Shown in pieces: positions 16,245 to 24,335 of a stretch of DNA of 64,000 bases. Numbering within the stretch: the first letter of the stretch is position 1; each line of letters opens with the position of its first letter. A program made the position numbers and the translations under genes. This DNA comes from Bog-473 sp963783245 (GTDB lineage Bacteria > Actinomycetota > Acidimicrobiia > Acidimicrobiales > RAAP-2). The notes under the pieces were generated by a model. That model was given only the letters and a program-made list of their open reading frames with translations, was not told the origin of the DNA and made no database searches. Where the stretch lies: NCBI GenBank assembly GCA_963783245.1, contig CAWAMS010000006.1:62001-126000 (forward strand), written 5' to 3'.

Positions 16245-16793
16245 ATGCACGCAGTCGAACTCATCTTCGCCATCGGATGGGCTGCGTTCTGGATCTATTG
16301 GCTCGCGGCGGCATTTTCCATGAAGCGCGGCCGGATTCCTTGGTCCCGCGAGCTGCGCGTCAGAGCGGTGATCGTCGTCCTCGCGGTTCTGTTGATCCGT
16401 TTGGGGGCTTTCCGCGCCGGAGGCATCAACTCGGATCCGTGGCGCGCCGGTTTCGGCCTCATCCTCTTCGCACTCGGGCTGGGGCTCGCGATTTGGGCGC
16501 GCCTGCACATCGGGCGCAACTGGGGCCCACCCATGTCGCAGAAGGACGACCCGGAGCTGGTGCGCAGCGGCCCGTATCGGCTGGTCCGCCATCCCATCTA
16601 CTCGGGCATCCTGCTCGGAGGAGTCGGGACGGCGGTGGCGTTGGGCTGGCTGTGGCTGATCGCCGTGGCTTTGGCAGGGGTTTACTTCATCTACAGCGCG
16701 ACCGTCGAGGAGCGACTCCTGACCGAGGAGTTCCCCGACGCCTACCCCGAATACAGACGTTCGACCAAAATGCTGGTGCCCTTCGTTTTCTGA
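16245..16793 (+). CDS. Isoprenylcysteine carboxyl methyltransferase-family membrane protein
   Basis: 182 aa with four or five membrane helices. The C-terminal part has the ICMT/PEMT signature: LVRSGPYRLVRHPIYSGILLGG, then a helix, EERLLTEEFPDAYPEYRRSTK and a short end. In this family the RHPxY and EExxL residues bind S-adenosylmethionine and methylate lipid or prenyl substrates. Bacterial members often modify lipids or act on isoprenoids. The substrate is unknown. It precedes an ABC exporter by 60 nt. Confidence 0.85.
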   Translation: MHAVELIFAIGWAAFWIYWLAAAFSMKRGRIPWSRELRVRAVIVVLAVLLIRLGAFRAGGINSDPWRAGFGLILFALGLGLAIWARLHIGRNWGPPMSQKDDPELVRSGPYRLVRHPIYSGILLGGVGTAVALGWLWLIAVALAGVYFIYSATVEERLLTEEFPDAYPEYRRSTKMLVPFVF

Positions 16794-16853
16794 ACGGCAC
16801 GGGGTGCTTCTCCCCGATACCCGCAGTCCACGGCGGCATGCAAGGCTGACAGG

Positions 16854-17756
16854 GTGATCGAGGCCCGACGGCTCTCAAAGCGCTTCGGCAACGTGGTGGC
16901 GGTCGACGACCTGTCCTTTGACGTCCGTCCGGGGGCGGTGACCGGCTTCCTCGGGCCGAACGGTTCGGGCAAGTCGACAACGATGCGCATGATCATGGGC
17001 CTCGACTGGCCCGCCTCGGGCTCGGTCACCGTTTCGGGCCGGCGCTACCAGGAATTACCCTGGCCGATGCGCGAAGTGGGTGGACTCCTCGAAGCGAGGT
17101 CCATTCACCCCGGTCGCTCGGCTCGTGCCCATCTGCTCACGCTGGCCCGGAGCAATGCCATCCCTCGAAAACGTGTCGATGACGTACTCGACTTCGTAGG
17201 ACTGAGCTCGGTGGCCGGCAAGCGCGTGGGCAAGTTCTCGCTCGGGATGGGCCAGCGCCTGGGTATCGCCGCCGCCCTGCTCGGCGACCCAGGTGTCCTG
17301 CTGTTCGACGAGCCCGTGAACGGCCTCGATCCCGAGGGCATCCGGTGGGTACGCACGCTGTGCAAAGCGCTGGCCGGCGAGGGACGCACTGTGTTCGTGT
17401 CGAGCCACCTCATGGCCGAAATGGCGCTCACCGCCGACCATCTTGTTGTTATCGGCCAGGGCAAGTTGATCGCGGAGACCTCCGTCGCTGACTTCGTCGC
17501 GGGCAGCTCGCGTCAATCGGTCAAGGTACGCACGCCGGCTCAGCATCAGTTGTCCGACGCCCTGACCAATGCGGGTGGGACGGTTATTCCCGATCCTGAT
17601 GGGTCCATGAGTGTCACCGGCCTGGCGGCGTCCGAAATTGGTGACCTGGCGGCGGCGATCGGCATCGCCGTCCATGAGCTCACCCCTGTCGCCTCATTGG
17701 AGGACGCATTCATGGAGCTGACCGACGATGCAGTCGAGTTCCGAGGTGGGTCGTGA
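16854..17756 (+). CDS. ABC-2 type exporter, ATP-binding subunit
   Basis: 300 aa. Walker A is GPNGSGKST near residue 36, the signature is FSLGMGQRLG, Walker B is VLLFDEPVNGLD, and the switch His is in VSSHLMAEM. The C-terminal about 80 residues resemble the DrrA/NodI-type extension. It pairs with the permease that starts 4 nt before its end (GTGA overlap). Together they would export a lipid, antibiotic or peptide. GTG start at 16854. Confidence 0.92.
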   Translation: MIEARRLSKRFGNVVAVDDLSFDVRPGAVTGFLGPNGSGKSTTMRMIMGLDWPASGSVTVSGRRYQELPWPMREVGGLLEARSIHPGRSARAHLLTLARSNAIPRKRVDDVLDFVGLSSVAGKRVGKFSLGMGQRLGIAAALLGDPGVLLFDEPVNGLDPEGIRWVRTLCKALAGEGRTVFVSSHLMAEMALTADHLVVIGQGKLIAETSVADFVAGSSRQSVKVRTPAQHQLSDALTNAGGTVIPDPDGSMSVTGLAASEIGDLAAAIGIAVHELTPVASLEDAFMELTDDAVEFRGGS

Positions 17757-18658
17757 CCGCGGTGCTCGACACGCCCGCCCCGTTCGTCATCGAACAACCG
17801 CCGGGCCGCGTCGGCCTGCGGCGAGCCATAGCGGCTGAGTGGACCAAGCTCTGGTCGGTACGCTCGACCACGTTGACGCTCATCGCTACCGCGGTGGCCG
17901 TCGTGGGCTTGTGTGCACTGGGCACGGGCACGGTGAGCCCATCGGACGTCATCGACGATCCGACCCGCCGCAGTCTGATCGGCGTCTTCCTCGGGCAGCT
18001 CATCTTCGGGGTCCTGGGCGTGCTGGTCATGAGCGCTGAATACGGAACGGGGACCATCCGCGCCACGTTGTCAGCCGTGCCCCGCCGCCCTGTCGTACTC
18101 GCCGCCAAGGTCCTCGTGTTCGGGGCGGTGGCGGTGGTGGTGAGCGAGGCCCTGACGTTCAGCGCCTTCGCCCTCGGCCAAGCGATCTTGTCGGCCAAGC
18201 ACGCTGTCGGGACGAAGGCGGCGGCCGCGCAGCGCGCCCAGCAGCTCGGGTTGAAGGTCCCCCACAACCTTCAACCCCTCCTCTCGAATGGCTCCGCATC
18301 GTTCGGGCAGGCCGGCGTCCTGCGAGCGGTGGTCGGCGCAGGTCTCTATCTGGCCCTGCTCGGGCTGTTGGCATTGGGACTGGCGACAATCATTCGCCAC
18401 ACGGCCGGGGCCATTTCGGCCTTTGTCGGCGTGGTACTGGTCCTTCCGATCATCGTGGAGGCGTTGCCCACCGGCTTGAGCAATGCCCTGGCCCGCTACC
18501 TGCCGGCCAACATCGGTCTGGTCATGTTCTCCACCCAGGGCGTCCCCGACCGCGTCGCAGCTGCGTTCAGCCCGTGGGCCGGATTCGCCCTGCTTGCCCT
18601 GTACACCGTGGTGACACTGGGGATCGGCTGTTGGGTCCTCGTGCGCCGCGACGCCTGA
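17753..18658 (+). CDS. ABC-2 type exporter, permease subunit
   Basis: 301 aa with six or so membrane helices: LIATAVAVVGLCALG, FLGQLIFGVLGVLVMS, VLVFGAVAVVVSEALTFSAFALG, LYLALLGLLALGLATII, FVGVVLVLPIIVEAL and the last GFALLALYTVVTLGIGCWVLV. AEWTKLWSVRSTTLT near the N-terminus is typical for actinobacterial ABC-2 permeases. Overlaps the ATPase gene by 4 nt. The cargo is unknown. Confidence 0.9.
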   Translation: MTAVLDTPAPFVIEQPPGRVGLRRAIAAEWTKLWSVRSTTLTLIATAVAVVGLCALGTGTVSPSDVIDDPTRRSLIGVFLGQLIFGVLGVLVMSAEYGTGTIRATLSAVPRRPVVLAAKVLVFGAVAVVVSEALTFSAFALGQAILSAKHAVGTKAAAAQRAQQLGLKVPHNLQPLLSNGSASFGQAGVLRAVVGAGLYLALLGLLALGLATIIRHTAGAISAFVGVVLVLPIIVEALPTGLSNALARYLPANIGLVMFSTQGVPDRVAAAFSPWAGFALLALYTVVTLGIGCWVLVRRDA

Positions 18659-18704
18659 GTGCGCGGTCGAAAGACCCAGCCAGACACGGAGGTACGCTGG
18701 CCGA

Positions 18705-19079
18705 ATGCCGATGCCCAAACGGGAAAACGTCGATGACTACTTCGCTCAACTGAACGATGTCCAGCGGCCGCACCTCGAGACACTCAGGCAGCTGAGCGTT
18801 GCAATGGACCCCGAGGCGCGCGAGGAACTGAAGTGGAACCTGCCGACGTACGTCAGAGGCGACAAGACGAACATGTGGATGCTCCAGAACTTCAAGAATC
18901 ACTGCTCTCTGCGGTTCTCCCCACCGTTTTTCGCCACACAGAAGGCTGCGGTCGAGGAGAGCGGCTACGCGTACGGTGAAGGGTTCGTCAAGCTCCCCTA
19001 CGACCGCGAACTGCCGATCGACCTTCTGAAGACGCTGATGCAGGCACGAATTGAGGAGTACGACAGAACCGGCGCGTGA
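18705..19079 (+). CDS. DUF1801/YdhG-like protein
   Basis: 124 aa. The pattern VDDYFAQLNDVQRPHLETLRQL, then EELKWNLPTYV, MLQNFKNHCSLRFSPP and GFVKLPYDRELPIDLLKTLM matches DUF1801/YdhG proteins. This is a small alpha/beta fold seen widely in soil bacteria, with no established activity. Its GGAGG is 12 nt before ATG 18705. Confidence 0.8.
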   Translation: MPMPKRENVDDYFAQLNDVQRPHLETLRQLSVAMDPEAREELKWNLPTYVRGDKTNMWMLQNFKNHCSLRFSPPFFATQKAAVEESGYAYGEGFVKLPYDRELPIDLLKTLMQARIEEYDRTGA

Positions 19080-19161
19080 TCCGCCGTCTGACCCACCATG
19101 GCGGCGGAGGCTCAGCGGCAATGGCACCTTGACGTGATGTACCCCGGAAGGGTCGGGACCC

Positions 19162-19809
19162 TCAGTTCACCTCCTGGCCCCGGCCAATCACACTGGCCTG
19201 GCCGATCCACTCGCCACTCTTCACGGCGGCGGTGCGTAAGGAGCTGTCGATGGCGGCGGCACCGGACGCCGAGACGTCCAGCCCGATGTTCCGATACGTG
19301 AGCTTCCGGTGACTCCCCGAGCCGGTGGTGAACGTGATCCCTGCTGCCGGTTGCTCGCTCAGGTGGACATTGAAGAGCTCGATTTCGGATCCCGACGATG
19401 TCGTCGCCGTGAGCTCGGGGGTGGGAAGAAAGTTGAGGTGCACGTCGCTGAACTTGGCGCGCCGCCCGTCATTGTCGTCCTCGAAGATCAGTTGGCCGCT
19501 GTGATCAACTGAACCCCAGCCCGACTCGGACCACACCAGCCCGCCGGTGACGGGAAGGTCGAGCCCGTCGGGCGTGGCACCCGAGGACCCGCTTGCCGTG
19601 ATCGCGAGGCCTTCTTGCCTGAATCTGTTCACGAGTGTCGAGGCCAGGGCCACCCTCGTCACTCCGGCACTCAGGTTCACGCCGTGGGTGAATCCGGCCT
19701 GGCTGCACGCCCCGGCCCCTTGCGCCAGCAGCCCTGCTGCGGCCAGGACCGCCGCCCCTGCGCCGACGGAACCCAGCCACCTGCGGTCCCGCTTCGACCC
19801 GTCGTTCAT
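19162..19809 (-). CDS. Secreted beta-rich protein, unknown function
   Basis: 215 aa. An N-terminal segment after KRDRR (GSVGAGAAVLAAAGLLAQGAGA) is a signal peptide. The mature part is rich in beta strands: GGLVWSESGWGSVDHSGQLIFED, LTATTSSGSEIELFNVHLSE and KLTYRNIGLDVSASGAAAI. It is only weakly reminiscent of HtaA-type domains and I do not assign one. A GGGGAGGT-like site precedes ATG 19809. Confidence 0.5.
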   Translation of the reverse strand: MNDGSKRDRRWLGSVGAGAAVLAAAGLLAQGAGACSQAGFTHGVNLSAGVTRVALASTLVNRFRQEGLAITASGSSGATPDGLDLPVTGGLVWSESGWGSVDHSGQLIFEDDNDGRRAKFSDVHLNFLPTPELTATTSSGSEIELFNVHLSEQPAAGITFTTGSGSHRKLTYRNIGLDVSASGAAAIDSSLRTAAVKSGEWIGQASVIGRGQEVN

Positions 19810-19981
19810 GCGTACCTCCCCGTGTCGTTCCGTGCTCTCTCGCTGCGAAAAATTTAGTTGTCTACACGTCGTGCGAGAATTTCGCCCACGACGCCGTCAT
19901 GCGCTCATCCATACGTCACTGGACCATTGTCCATGGGACACAGCGGTATTCGTTGTCACCGGCAGGCCGACGAGGATGGCA

Positions 19982-20012
19982 CGAGGGCCGGGGACGCACT
20001 CCCCGACCCTCG
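19982..20012 (-). terminator. GC-rich hairpin after the DUF4397-propeller gene
   Basis: CGAGGG and GGGGA on one side pair with TCCCC and CCCTCG on the other, across a CGCAC loop, with a 2-nt internal mismatch. The element begins about 55 nt past the stop at 20067 on the minus strand. It is a good stem but lacks a T-run, so termination is likely but not proven. Confidence 0.5.
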
Positions 20013-20066
20013 ATGCTCAATCCCACCGGCGTCCACGAGACTCCGGTGTCGCTTCACTCCTTGGCG

Positions 20067-21524
20067 TCAGGACGAGATGCCGACGCCGAGGGTCCCGAGC
20101 GTCCCGGCGGCCGAGCCGTGGAAGACGGCGTCACCGAAGGTGAACACGCCACCGTCGGCTCCGGCCAGCAGGTACCCGGATCCAGTTCCCGTGGCGGTGA
20201 TGCCGACGACGGGGGCGTTGAGGTGTGTCCCACCCTCGGAGCCGTAGAAGGCGGCGTCACCGAAGCTGAAGACGCCGCCGTCGGACGCCACCAGCCAGTA
20301 GCCCTTGCCGTCAGGCGTCGAGGCGATACCCACGACGGGGGCGTTGAGGTGTGTCCCACCCTCGGAGCCGTAGAAGGCGGCGTCACCGAAGCTGAAGACA
20401 CCACCGTCGGACGCCACCAGCCAGTAGCCCTTGCCGTCAGGCGTCGAGGCGATACCCACGACGGGGGCGTTGAGGTGCGTCCCACCCTCGGAGCCGTAGA
20501 AGGCGGCGTCACCGAAGCTGAAGACACCACCGTCGGACGCCACCAGCCAGTAGCCCATGTCGTCAGCGGTGCTGGTGATGCCCACGACGGGGGCGTTGAG
20601 GTGTGTCCCGCCCTCGGAGCCGTAGAAGCCGGCGGTGCCGAAGTTGAAGACACCGCCGTCCGACGCCACCAGCCAGTAGCCGTTGCCGTCTGGCGTCGAT
20701 GTGATGCCCGTGACCGGGTCGTTGAGGTGGTTTCCGACGAGGTCGCCCGCAGAAGACTCCGCGCCGAAGGAGGCCACCTTGCCCGTGCTCGTGACCACAC
20801 GGTAGCCCGCACCCGACTTGGCCTGGCCCACGGTGTAGTCCTGCACGACCGCGGTGAGGGTGCTGGGCACGGCCGTGGCACTCCCGATCGCATAGGCGAT
20901 GTAGACGTGACCCGCGATGAGAGGCAGGTCGACCGGTCCGATGACCGGCGTCGAGGCGGTCGTCGACGGGTTGACGGACACCGAGATCGGCACCGTCCCC
21001 GCCGGGACCGGCAGCGGGCCGGCGGAGTTGGGGTTGGTGAGGCCGGTGATCACTTTGGTCGAGCCGGCATACACGTCGACTGCCGGAGCCTCAGCCGTGT
21101 GCCGGACCAGCACCCAGGCGTCACCGGCCGGTGCCGGGGTCGTGGGGTTGGCGAAGACGTTGAGCGTCGGGTTCCCGCCGGCATCGAGGTTGGCCACAAT
21201 GGTGGCGTTCTCGTCGGCGGTCAGGGTCTCCGAGGCGCTCAGCAGCGTGGTGGAGGTCCCGGCGGCCTTCACGGCCACGGCATAGGTGCCCGGTGGGAGC
21301 GAGAGCGCCGGGCTCACCGTACCGAAGGTGAAGTCCGGCAGGACCTCGGTACCGTTGACATAGACATCCACTGGCAGGTCGGGGATGCCGTGGACCACTG
21401 TCACGGTGGCATCGCCCGCTGTGGTGGACGCTCCGGCAATCCCACCGCCGGACGGTAGAGCAGTGGCGGCGAGCCCGGCCGCCAGTACGGCGGACCCGAT
21501 GAGGATCCGTAGTCGGTGCTTCAT
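20067..21524 (-). CDS. Secreted DUF4397 protein with six-repeat GYW propeller module
   Basis: 485 aa. ATG 21524 follows GGAGGAAAG, and the longer frame upstream is rejected. A signal peptide (LRILIGSAVLAAGLAATALP) is followed by two DUF4397-like units, TVVHGIPDLPVDVYVNG with LPPGTYAVAV and VLVRHTAEAPAVDVYAG with VPAGTVPISV. After residue about 245 come six repeats of 42 aa, centred on GYWLVASDGGVFSFGDAAFYGS and HLNAPVVGI. It is preceded by an element shared with the nearby ECF sigma operon (21590-21620), so it is likely a target of that sigma factor. Probable surface or extracellular role. Confidence 0.8.
   Translation of the reverse strand: MKHRLRILIGSAVLAAGLAATALPSGGGIAGASTTAGDATVTVVHGIPDLPVDVYVNGTEVLPDFTFGTVSPALSLPPGTYAVAVKAAGTSTTLLSASETLTADENATIVANLDAGGNPTLNVFANPTTPAPAGDAWVLVRHTAEAPAVDVYAGSTKVITGLTNPNSAGPLPVPAGTVPISVSVNPSTTASTPVIGPVDLPLIAGHVYIAYAIGSATAVPSTLTAVVQDYTVGQAKSGAGYRVVTSTGKVASFGAESSAGDLVGNHLNDPVTGITSTPDGNGYWLVASDGGVFNFGTAGFYGSEGGTHLNAPVVGITSTADDMGYWLVASDGGVFSFGDAAFYGSEGGTHLNAPVVGIASTPDGKGYWLVASDGGVFSFGDAAFYGSEGGTHLNAPVVGIASTPDGKGYWLVASDGGVFSFGDAAFYGSEGGTHLNAPVVGITATGTGSGYLLAGADGGVFTFGDAVFHGSAAGTLGTLGVGISS
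20215..20718 (-). repeat. Four tandem 126-bp coding repeats
   Basis: Unit starts (plus-strand view) at 20215, 20341, 20467 and 20593, all exactly 126 bp apart. The first three units are near-identical. They encode 42-residue propeller repeats of the DUF4397 protein. Exact spacing and near-identity indicate recent duplication or gene conversion; similar 126-bp repeats occur in the gene at 11898-13175. Confidence 0.9.
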
Positions 21525-21589
21525 GTTGTCTTTCCTCCTCGGTTCAGGGGAGGGGGGTCCCCCGGGGCATCTTTCTGATGCGGCGAGAA

Positions 21590-21620
21590 GACCTTCGTAA
21601 CTCGGACCGTTCCGGTTGCA
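21590..21620 (-). promoter_or_regulatory. Predicted ECF-type promoter of the DUF4397-propeller gene
   Basis: Read on the minus strand: TGCAACCG (21620-21613), 15 nt, CGAA then GGTC. The same element with the same spacing lies upstream of the ECF sigma gene at 23711-23741. Both also share GGTC inside the spacer and TTA just before CGAA. The distance to ATG 21524 is about 65-70 nt. Its minus-35 AACC and minus-10 CGAA resemble ECF promoters. Confidence 0.65.
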
Positions 21621-21713
21621 GGGAATCAGCGATGTTTCAGTACGCCGTTGCGCCGCGCTCATCCGCCCGAGCGCTGTCGGTGCCGAGGACCGTCGTCACC
21701 GACGGAGGACGAG

Positions 21714-22148
21714 TCACGAGTTGAGCTCGCGCCGCAGCCCGGCGGCGGCCTTTCCCCCGATTCGCTGAAAGGCGATCCCCATGAGTGGGTCCAACAGCCG
21801 GCCGAGGAAGCCCGACAGGCGAAGGGCGGCATCGTAGGTCACCGATGTCCCTTCTCCGACGGTGACGAAGCGGATCTCGTCGACCGAACTGATGTGGCCC
21901 CGGTTCGCCTCGAACCGCACCTTGCTCGGGGCCTCGAAGGCGATGATCCGGTACTCGAGCGGGAACTGCCGCCCGAAGTAGCGGCACATGAGCCGGAACG
22001 TGGTCCCCGGCCCGAGGGGCTCGCCGGTCAGGTTCTCGCCGGAGACGACACCGGGGTCCCACTCTGCGGCGTTGGCAAAGTCGGCCAGGTAGGCGAACGC
22101 CTCCTCTCGCGACTTGTCAGACTGCAGCGTGGTGCTGTAACGGGCCAT
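21714..22148 (-). CDS. SRPBCC/polyketide cyclase-like protein
   Basis: 144 aa. MARYSTTLQSDKSREEAFAYLADF with WDPGV and the later RLMCRYFGRQFPLEYRII are typical of the polyketide_cyc2/SRPBCC fold. These form a hydrophobic ligand-binding cavity. No function is assigned. ATG 22148 follows AAAGGGGAG. It lies between the DUF4397-propeller gene and the anti-sigma gene. Confidence 0.82.
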   Translation of the reverse strand: MARYSTTLQSDKSREEAFAYLADFANAAEWDPGVVSGENLTGEPLGPGTTFRLMCRYFGRQFPLEYRIIAFEAPSKVRFEANRGHISSVDEIRFVTVGEGTSVTYDAALRLSGFLGRLLDPLMGIAFQRIGGKAAAGLRRELNS

Positions 22149-22243
22149 TGGCGTGCTCCCCTTTCCTCATGTCGGTGCTCAATCGTCCGAGTTCTCAACC
22201 CGGCATGTGGTCGGCCCGCGGATATGAACGAGATCTGCATCGG

Positions 22244-22994
22244 TCAAAAGACGGCGCGCAGGACGCTCGTGTTCGAGTGAGCCGGATCGCCGTTGTTGGT
22301 CTGGAGGCTGATGTCGACCGCCGAATAGCCGGTCATGATCGACGCTCCGATCGAATAGGTTCCGGTTCCCGAGGGCGGCAGCACGCCGACAGGCAGCATC
22401 TTCAGCGTCGATGGGTTCAGCATCCAGACCTCGTAGAAGTGCTGGGCCGTAGGCGTGGCCAGGTTCTTCGTTTCGACGATGAGATTCCGCGTTTCCCCGA
22501 CCGCGACCGCCTTGATGGAGCCAGTGGCCGAGGCGGGAGCGTCGATCGGTTTCAACGCCGCGCTCGGCCACGACGGCACCTGGCGGGGGGTTCTCCGACC
22601 TGACCAGGAACGTGCCAATTCCGACGAGAACAAGAACGGCAGCTGCCACTCCGGCGGCGACAATGCGCCAAGGACGGGTCCGACGCGTTGTCGCCTCGGT
22701 GATGTCAACCTCGAGGGGCGGGAGCGCAGGCTGCTCGCCATCGCCCCCCAGCACGCCGGTGAGGCGGACTTCGGGACCCGGACGCCCCGTCGGCGCCTCG
22801 TCGAGCTGCAACAACGCGCTCGACGCGGCTGAAAGCGCACCGTGCGCGATGACCAGATCGACCAGTTCATCGGCGCACTGCGGGCACGAGTGAAGGTGGT
22901 GCCCCACGGCGATCGTCTCGTCCCTGCCGAGTTCCCCGGCGATGAGGCCGACCAGATCGAACTGGCCGTGGTCGGGTTCGTTCGGGCTGCTCAC
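22244..22994 (-). pseudogene. RskA-type anti-sigma factor gene interrupted by a frameshift
   Basis: The first frame (from ATG 22994) encodes a zinc anti-sigma start with H33-x3-C37-x2-C40 (HHLHSCPQC), then a membrane helix (AAGVAAAVLVLVGIGTFLV). The C-terminal RskA domain is in another frame: YEVWMLNPSTLKMLPVGVL, SAVDISLQTNNGDPAHSNTSVLRAVF, ending at 22244. The switch falls at the G6 run 22585-22590 (C6 on the coding strand). Removing one base joins both into about 249 residues. The first 4 nt overlap the sigma gene stop. Either an assembly error, a real mutation or a slippery site; it would release the sigma factor if real. Confidence 0.8.
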
Positions 22995-23557
22995 TGCTGC
23001 TCACCTCCAATGATGGCAACAGACAGCTGACGCATTCCGCGCGCCATCCGGGCCTTGACCGTTCCCATAGGGACCCCCAGATGCCGGGAGATTTCTCTCT
23101 GGCTGAGACCGCCGAAATAGGACAGCGAGATCGCCTCGCGCTGCTCCGAGCTGAGTCGGGCCAGGGCAACCTGGATCTCCGCCGACCAGGCCAGCTTGTC
23201 AACGAACGCAGCCCCGTCCTCGCCGACCAGCTCTCTGAGCGAGTCGGCGCGAACGACATCGTGGCGACGGCGGCGCAGATGATCGATCGCCCGCTTGCGG
23301 GCGATGCCGAACAGCCACGCCTCGAGCGGTCGGGACGGGTCGAACTTCTCCCGGGAGCGCCACAGTTCGAGGAAGACAACCTGGAGGAGATCGTCGGTCT
23401 CCTCCTCGCTGACGAAGCGGCGCAGGTAGCTGCGCACCATCGGGCCGTAGGCGCGGTAGCACTCCTCGAGTGCCCGCTCGTCGCCGTCGCGTATCCGTGC
23501 GGGCAGGGTCGCGCCGAATATTCCAGGGGTTCGGTCGGAGACCTCTGGGGTGGGCAT
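22991..23557 (-). CDS. RNA polymerase sigma factor, ECF subfamily (SigK-like)
   Basis: 188 aa. Region 2: CYRAYGPMVRSYLRRFVSEEETDDLLQVVFLELWRS with AWLFGIARKRAIDHLRRR. Region 4: RLSSEQREAISLSYFGGLSQREISRHLGVPMGTVKARMARG. An anti-sigma gene overlaps its stop by 4 nt, as in SigK-RskA pairs. Upstream, at 23711-23741, is the same promoter-like element found before the neighbouring DUF4397-propeller gene. The likely scheme is autoregulation plus control of that surface protein. Confidence 0.92.
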   Translation of the reverse strand: MPTPEVSDRTPGIFGATLPARIRDGDERALEECYRAYGPMVRSYLRRFVSEEETDDLLQVVFLELWRSREKFDPSRPLEAWLFGIARKRAIDHLRRRRHDVVRADSLRELVGEDGAAFVDKLAWSAEIQVALARLSSEQREAISLSYFGGLSQREISRHLGVPMGTVKARMARGMRQLSVAIIGGEQQ

Positions 23558-23710
23558 CAGTCGCTCCGGTCAGATAACTCGCCATTGGAGCCGTTCAGCA
23601 TGAATGTAGCGCCGTCTGGGTGGCCGGGCGCCTAAGAAGCGGGCCCGAGGGGGCCACCCGGACGACCTTCATGATGCAGTCTCCTTCACGTCGACATCAG
23701 GCACTGGAGA

Positions 23711-23741
23711 GACTTTCGTAAGAAAGACCCGATCGGTTGCA
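23711..23741 (-). promoter_or_regulatory. Predicted autoregulated promoter of the ECF sigma operon
   Basis: Minus-strand reading: TGCAACCG (23741-23734), 15 nt with an inner GGTC and terminal TTA, then CGAAAGTC. This is matched by 21590-21620 over both boxes and with equal spacing. It lies about 155 nt before ATG 23557. The rest of 23558-23850 shows no gene. Confidence 0.6.
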
Positions 23742-23850
23742 CGAATCGTCAGATCCAAGAGGGCCAGCCGGATCGAAGGGAAGGACTCCGATCCAGCCCA
23801 TCGCGGACATGACCAAGCGCCACGGGGCTCACGAGTTCCGTCGCTTGGGG

Positions 23851-24180
23851 CTAATCCGGATTGCGTGATTCCGGGCCCTCGTCCCCCATGACTGCTCGCT
23901 GGTCGAGCTCACCCTGTAATCGCTCATTTTCTTCTTGGAGATCCAACACCATGTGAACGCCGGCCAGGTTGAGGCCATCACCCAAGAGCTCGGCTATTGC
24001 CCGGAGACGCTCGAGGTCGTTCTCGCTGTAGAGCCGGGTACCTCCCTCGCTGCGGGCGGGAGCGACCAGCCCTCGAGCCTCGTAGAGCCGCAGGTTTTGC
24101 GGAGCGTTCCCGACCAGGCTTGCGGCCACTGAAATGCCGTAGACCCCACGTGACGGATCGGGCTCACTCTGTCGGACCAT
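23851..24180 (-). CDS. MerR-family regulator, HspR-like
   Basis: 109 aa from ATG 24180 with GGAG at suitable spacing. The winged-helix portion reads VYGISVAASLVGNAPQNLRLYEARGLVAPARSEGGTRLYSENDLERLRAIAELLG, a MerR/HspR DNA-binding domain, followed by a coiled helix (MVLDLQEENERLQGEL). Divergent from an Hsp20 gene, so it likely controls it. Canonical HAIR sites (CTTGAGT-N7-ACTCAAG) are not visible in the spacer. Its exact ligand or stress signal is unknown. An alternative upstream start at 24225 is less good. Confidence 0.82.
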   Translation of the reverse strand: MVRQSEPDPSRGVYGISVAASLVGNAPQNLRLYEARGLVAPARSEGGTRLYSENDLERLRAIAELLGDGLNLAGVHMVLDLQEENERLQGELDQRAVMGDEGPESRNPD

Positions 24181-24202
24181 CGATTTTCTCCACTCTTCGG
24201 GG

Positions 24203-24230
24203 TTGACTCTCCACCACTTTGGCATAAAAT
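24203..24230 (+). promoter_or_regulatory. Sigma70-like promoter for hsp20
   Basis: TTGACT (24203-24208), 16 nt, TAAAAT (24225-24230), pointing toward the Hsp20 gene at 24336. It lies in the divergent region beside the MerR gene, so repressor binding here would shut off both. Confidence 0.5.
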
Positions 24231-24335
24231 CTATGGCAGCCACAACAGATAATATCGTGGTGATTACCAGAGAGAAGGGAACAATCGGAAGGTAACAATC
24301 AGGGGAAGTCCCTCGATCACTAAGGAGGAATACCA

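Noticed and set aside
22179..22600. C-terminal part of the 271-aa frame beginning at 22994
   Set aside because: After the G6 run the residues become Arg/His-rich and unlike any domain; the RskA domain is in the other frame.
24181..24335. HAIR or CIRCE heat-shock operator in the MerR-hsp20 spacer
   Set aside because: No CTTGAGT-N7-ACTCAAG or CIRCE pattern could be found by eye, so only a sigma70-like promoter was reported.
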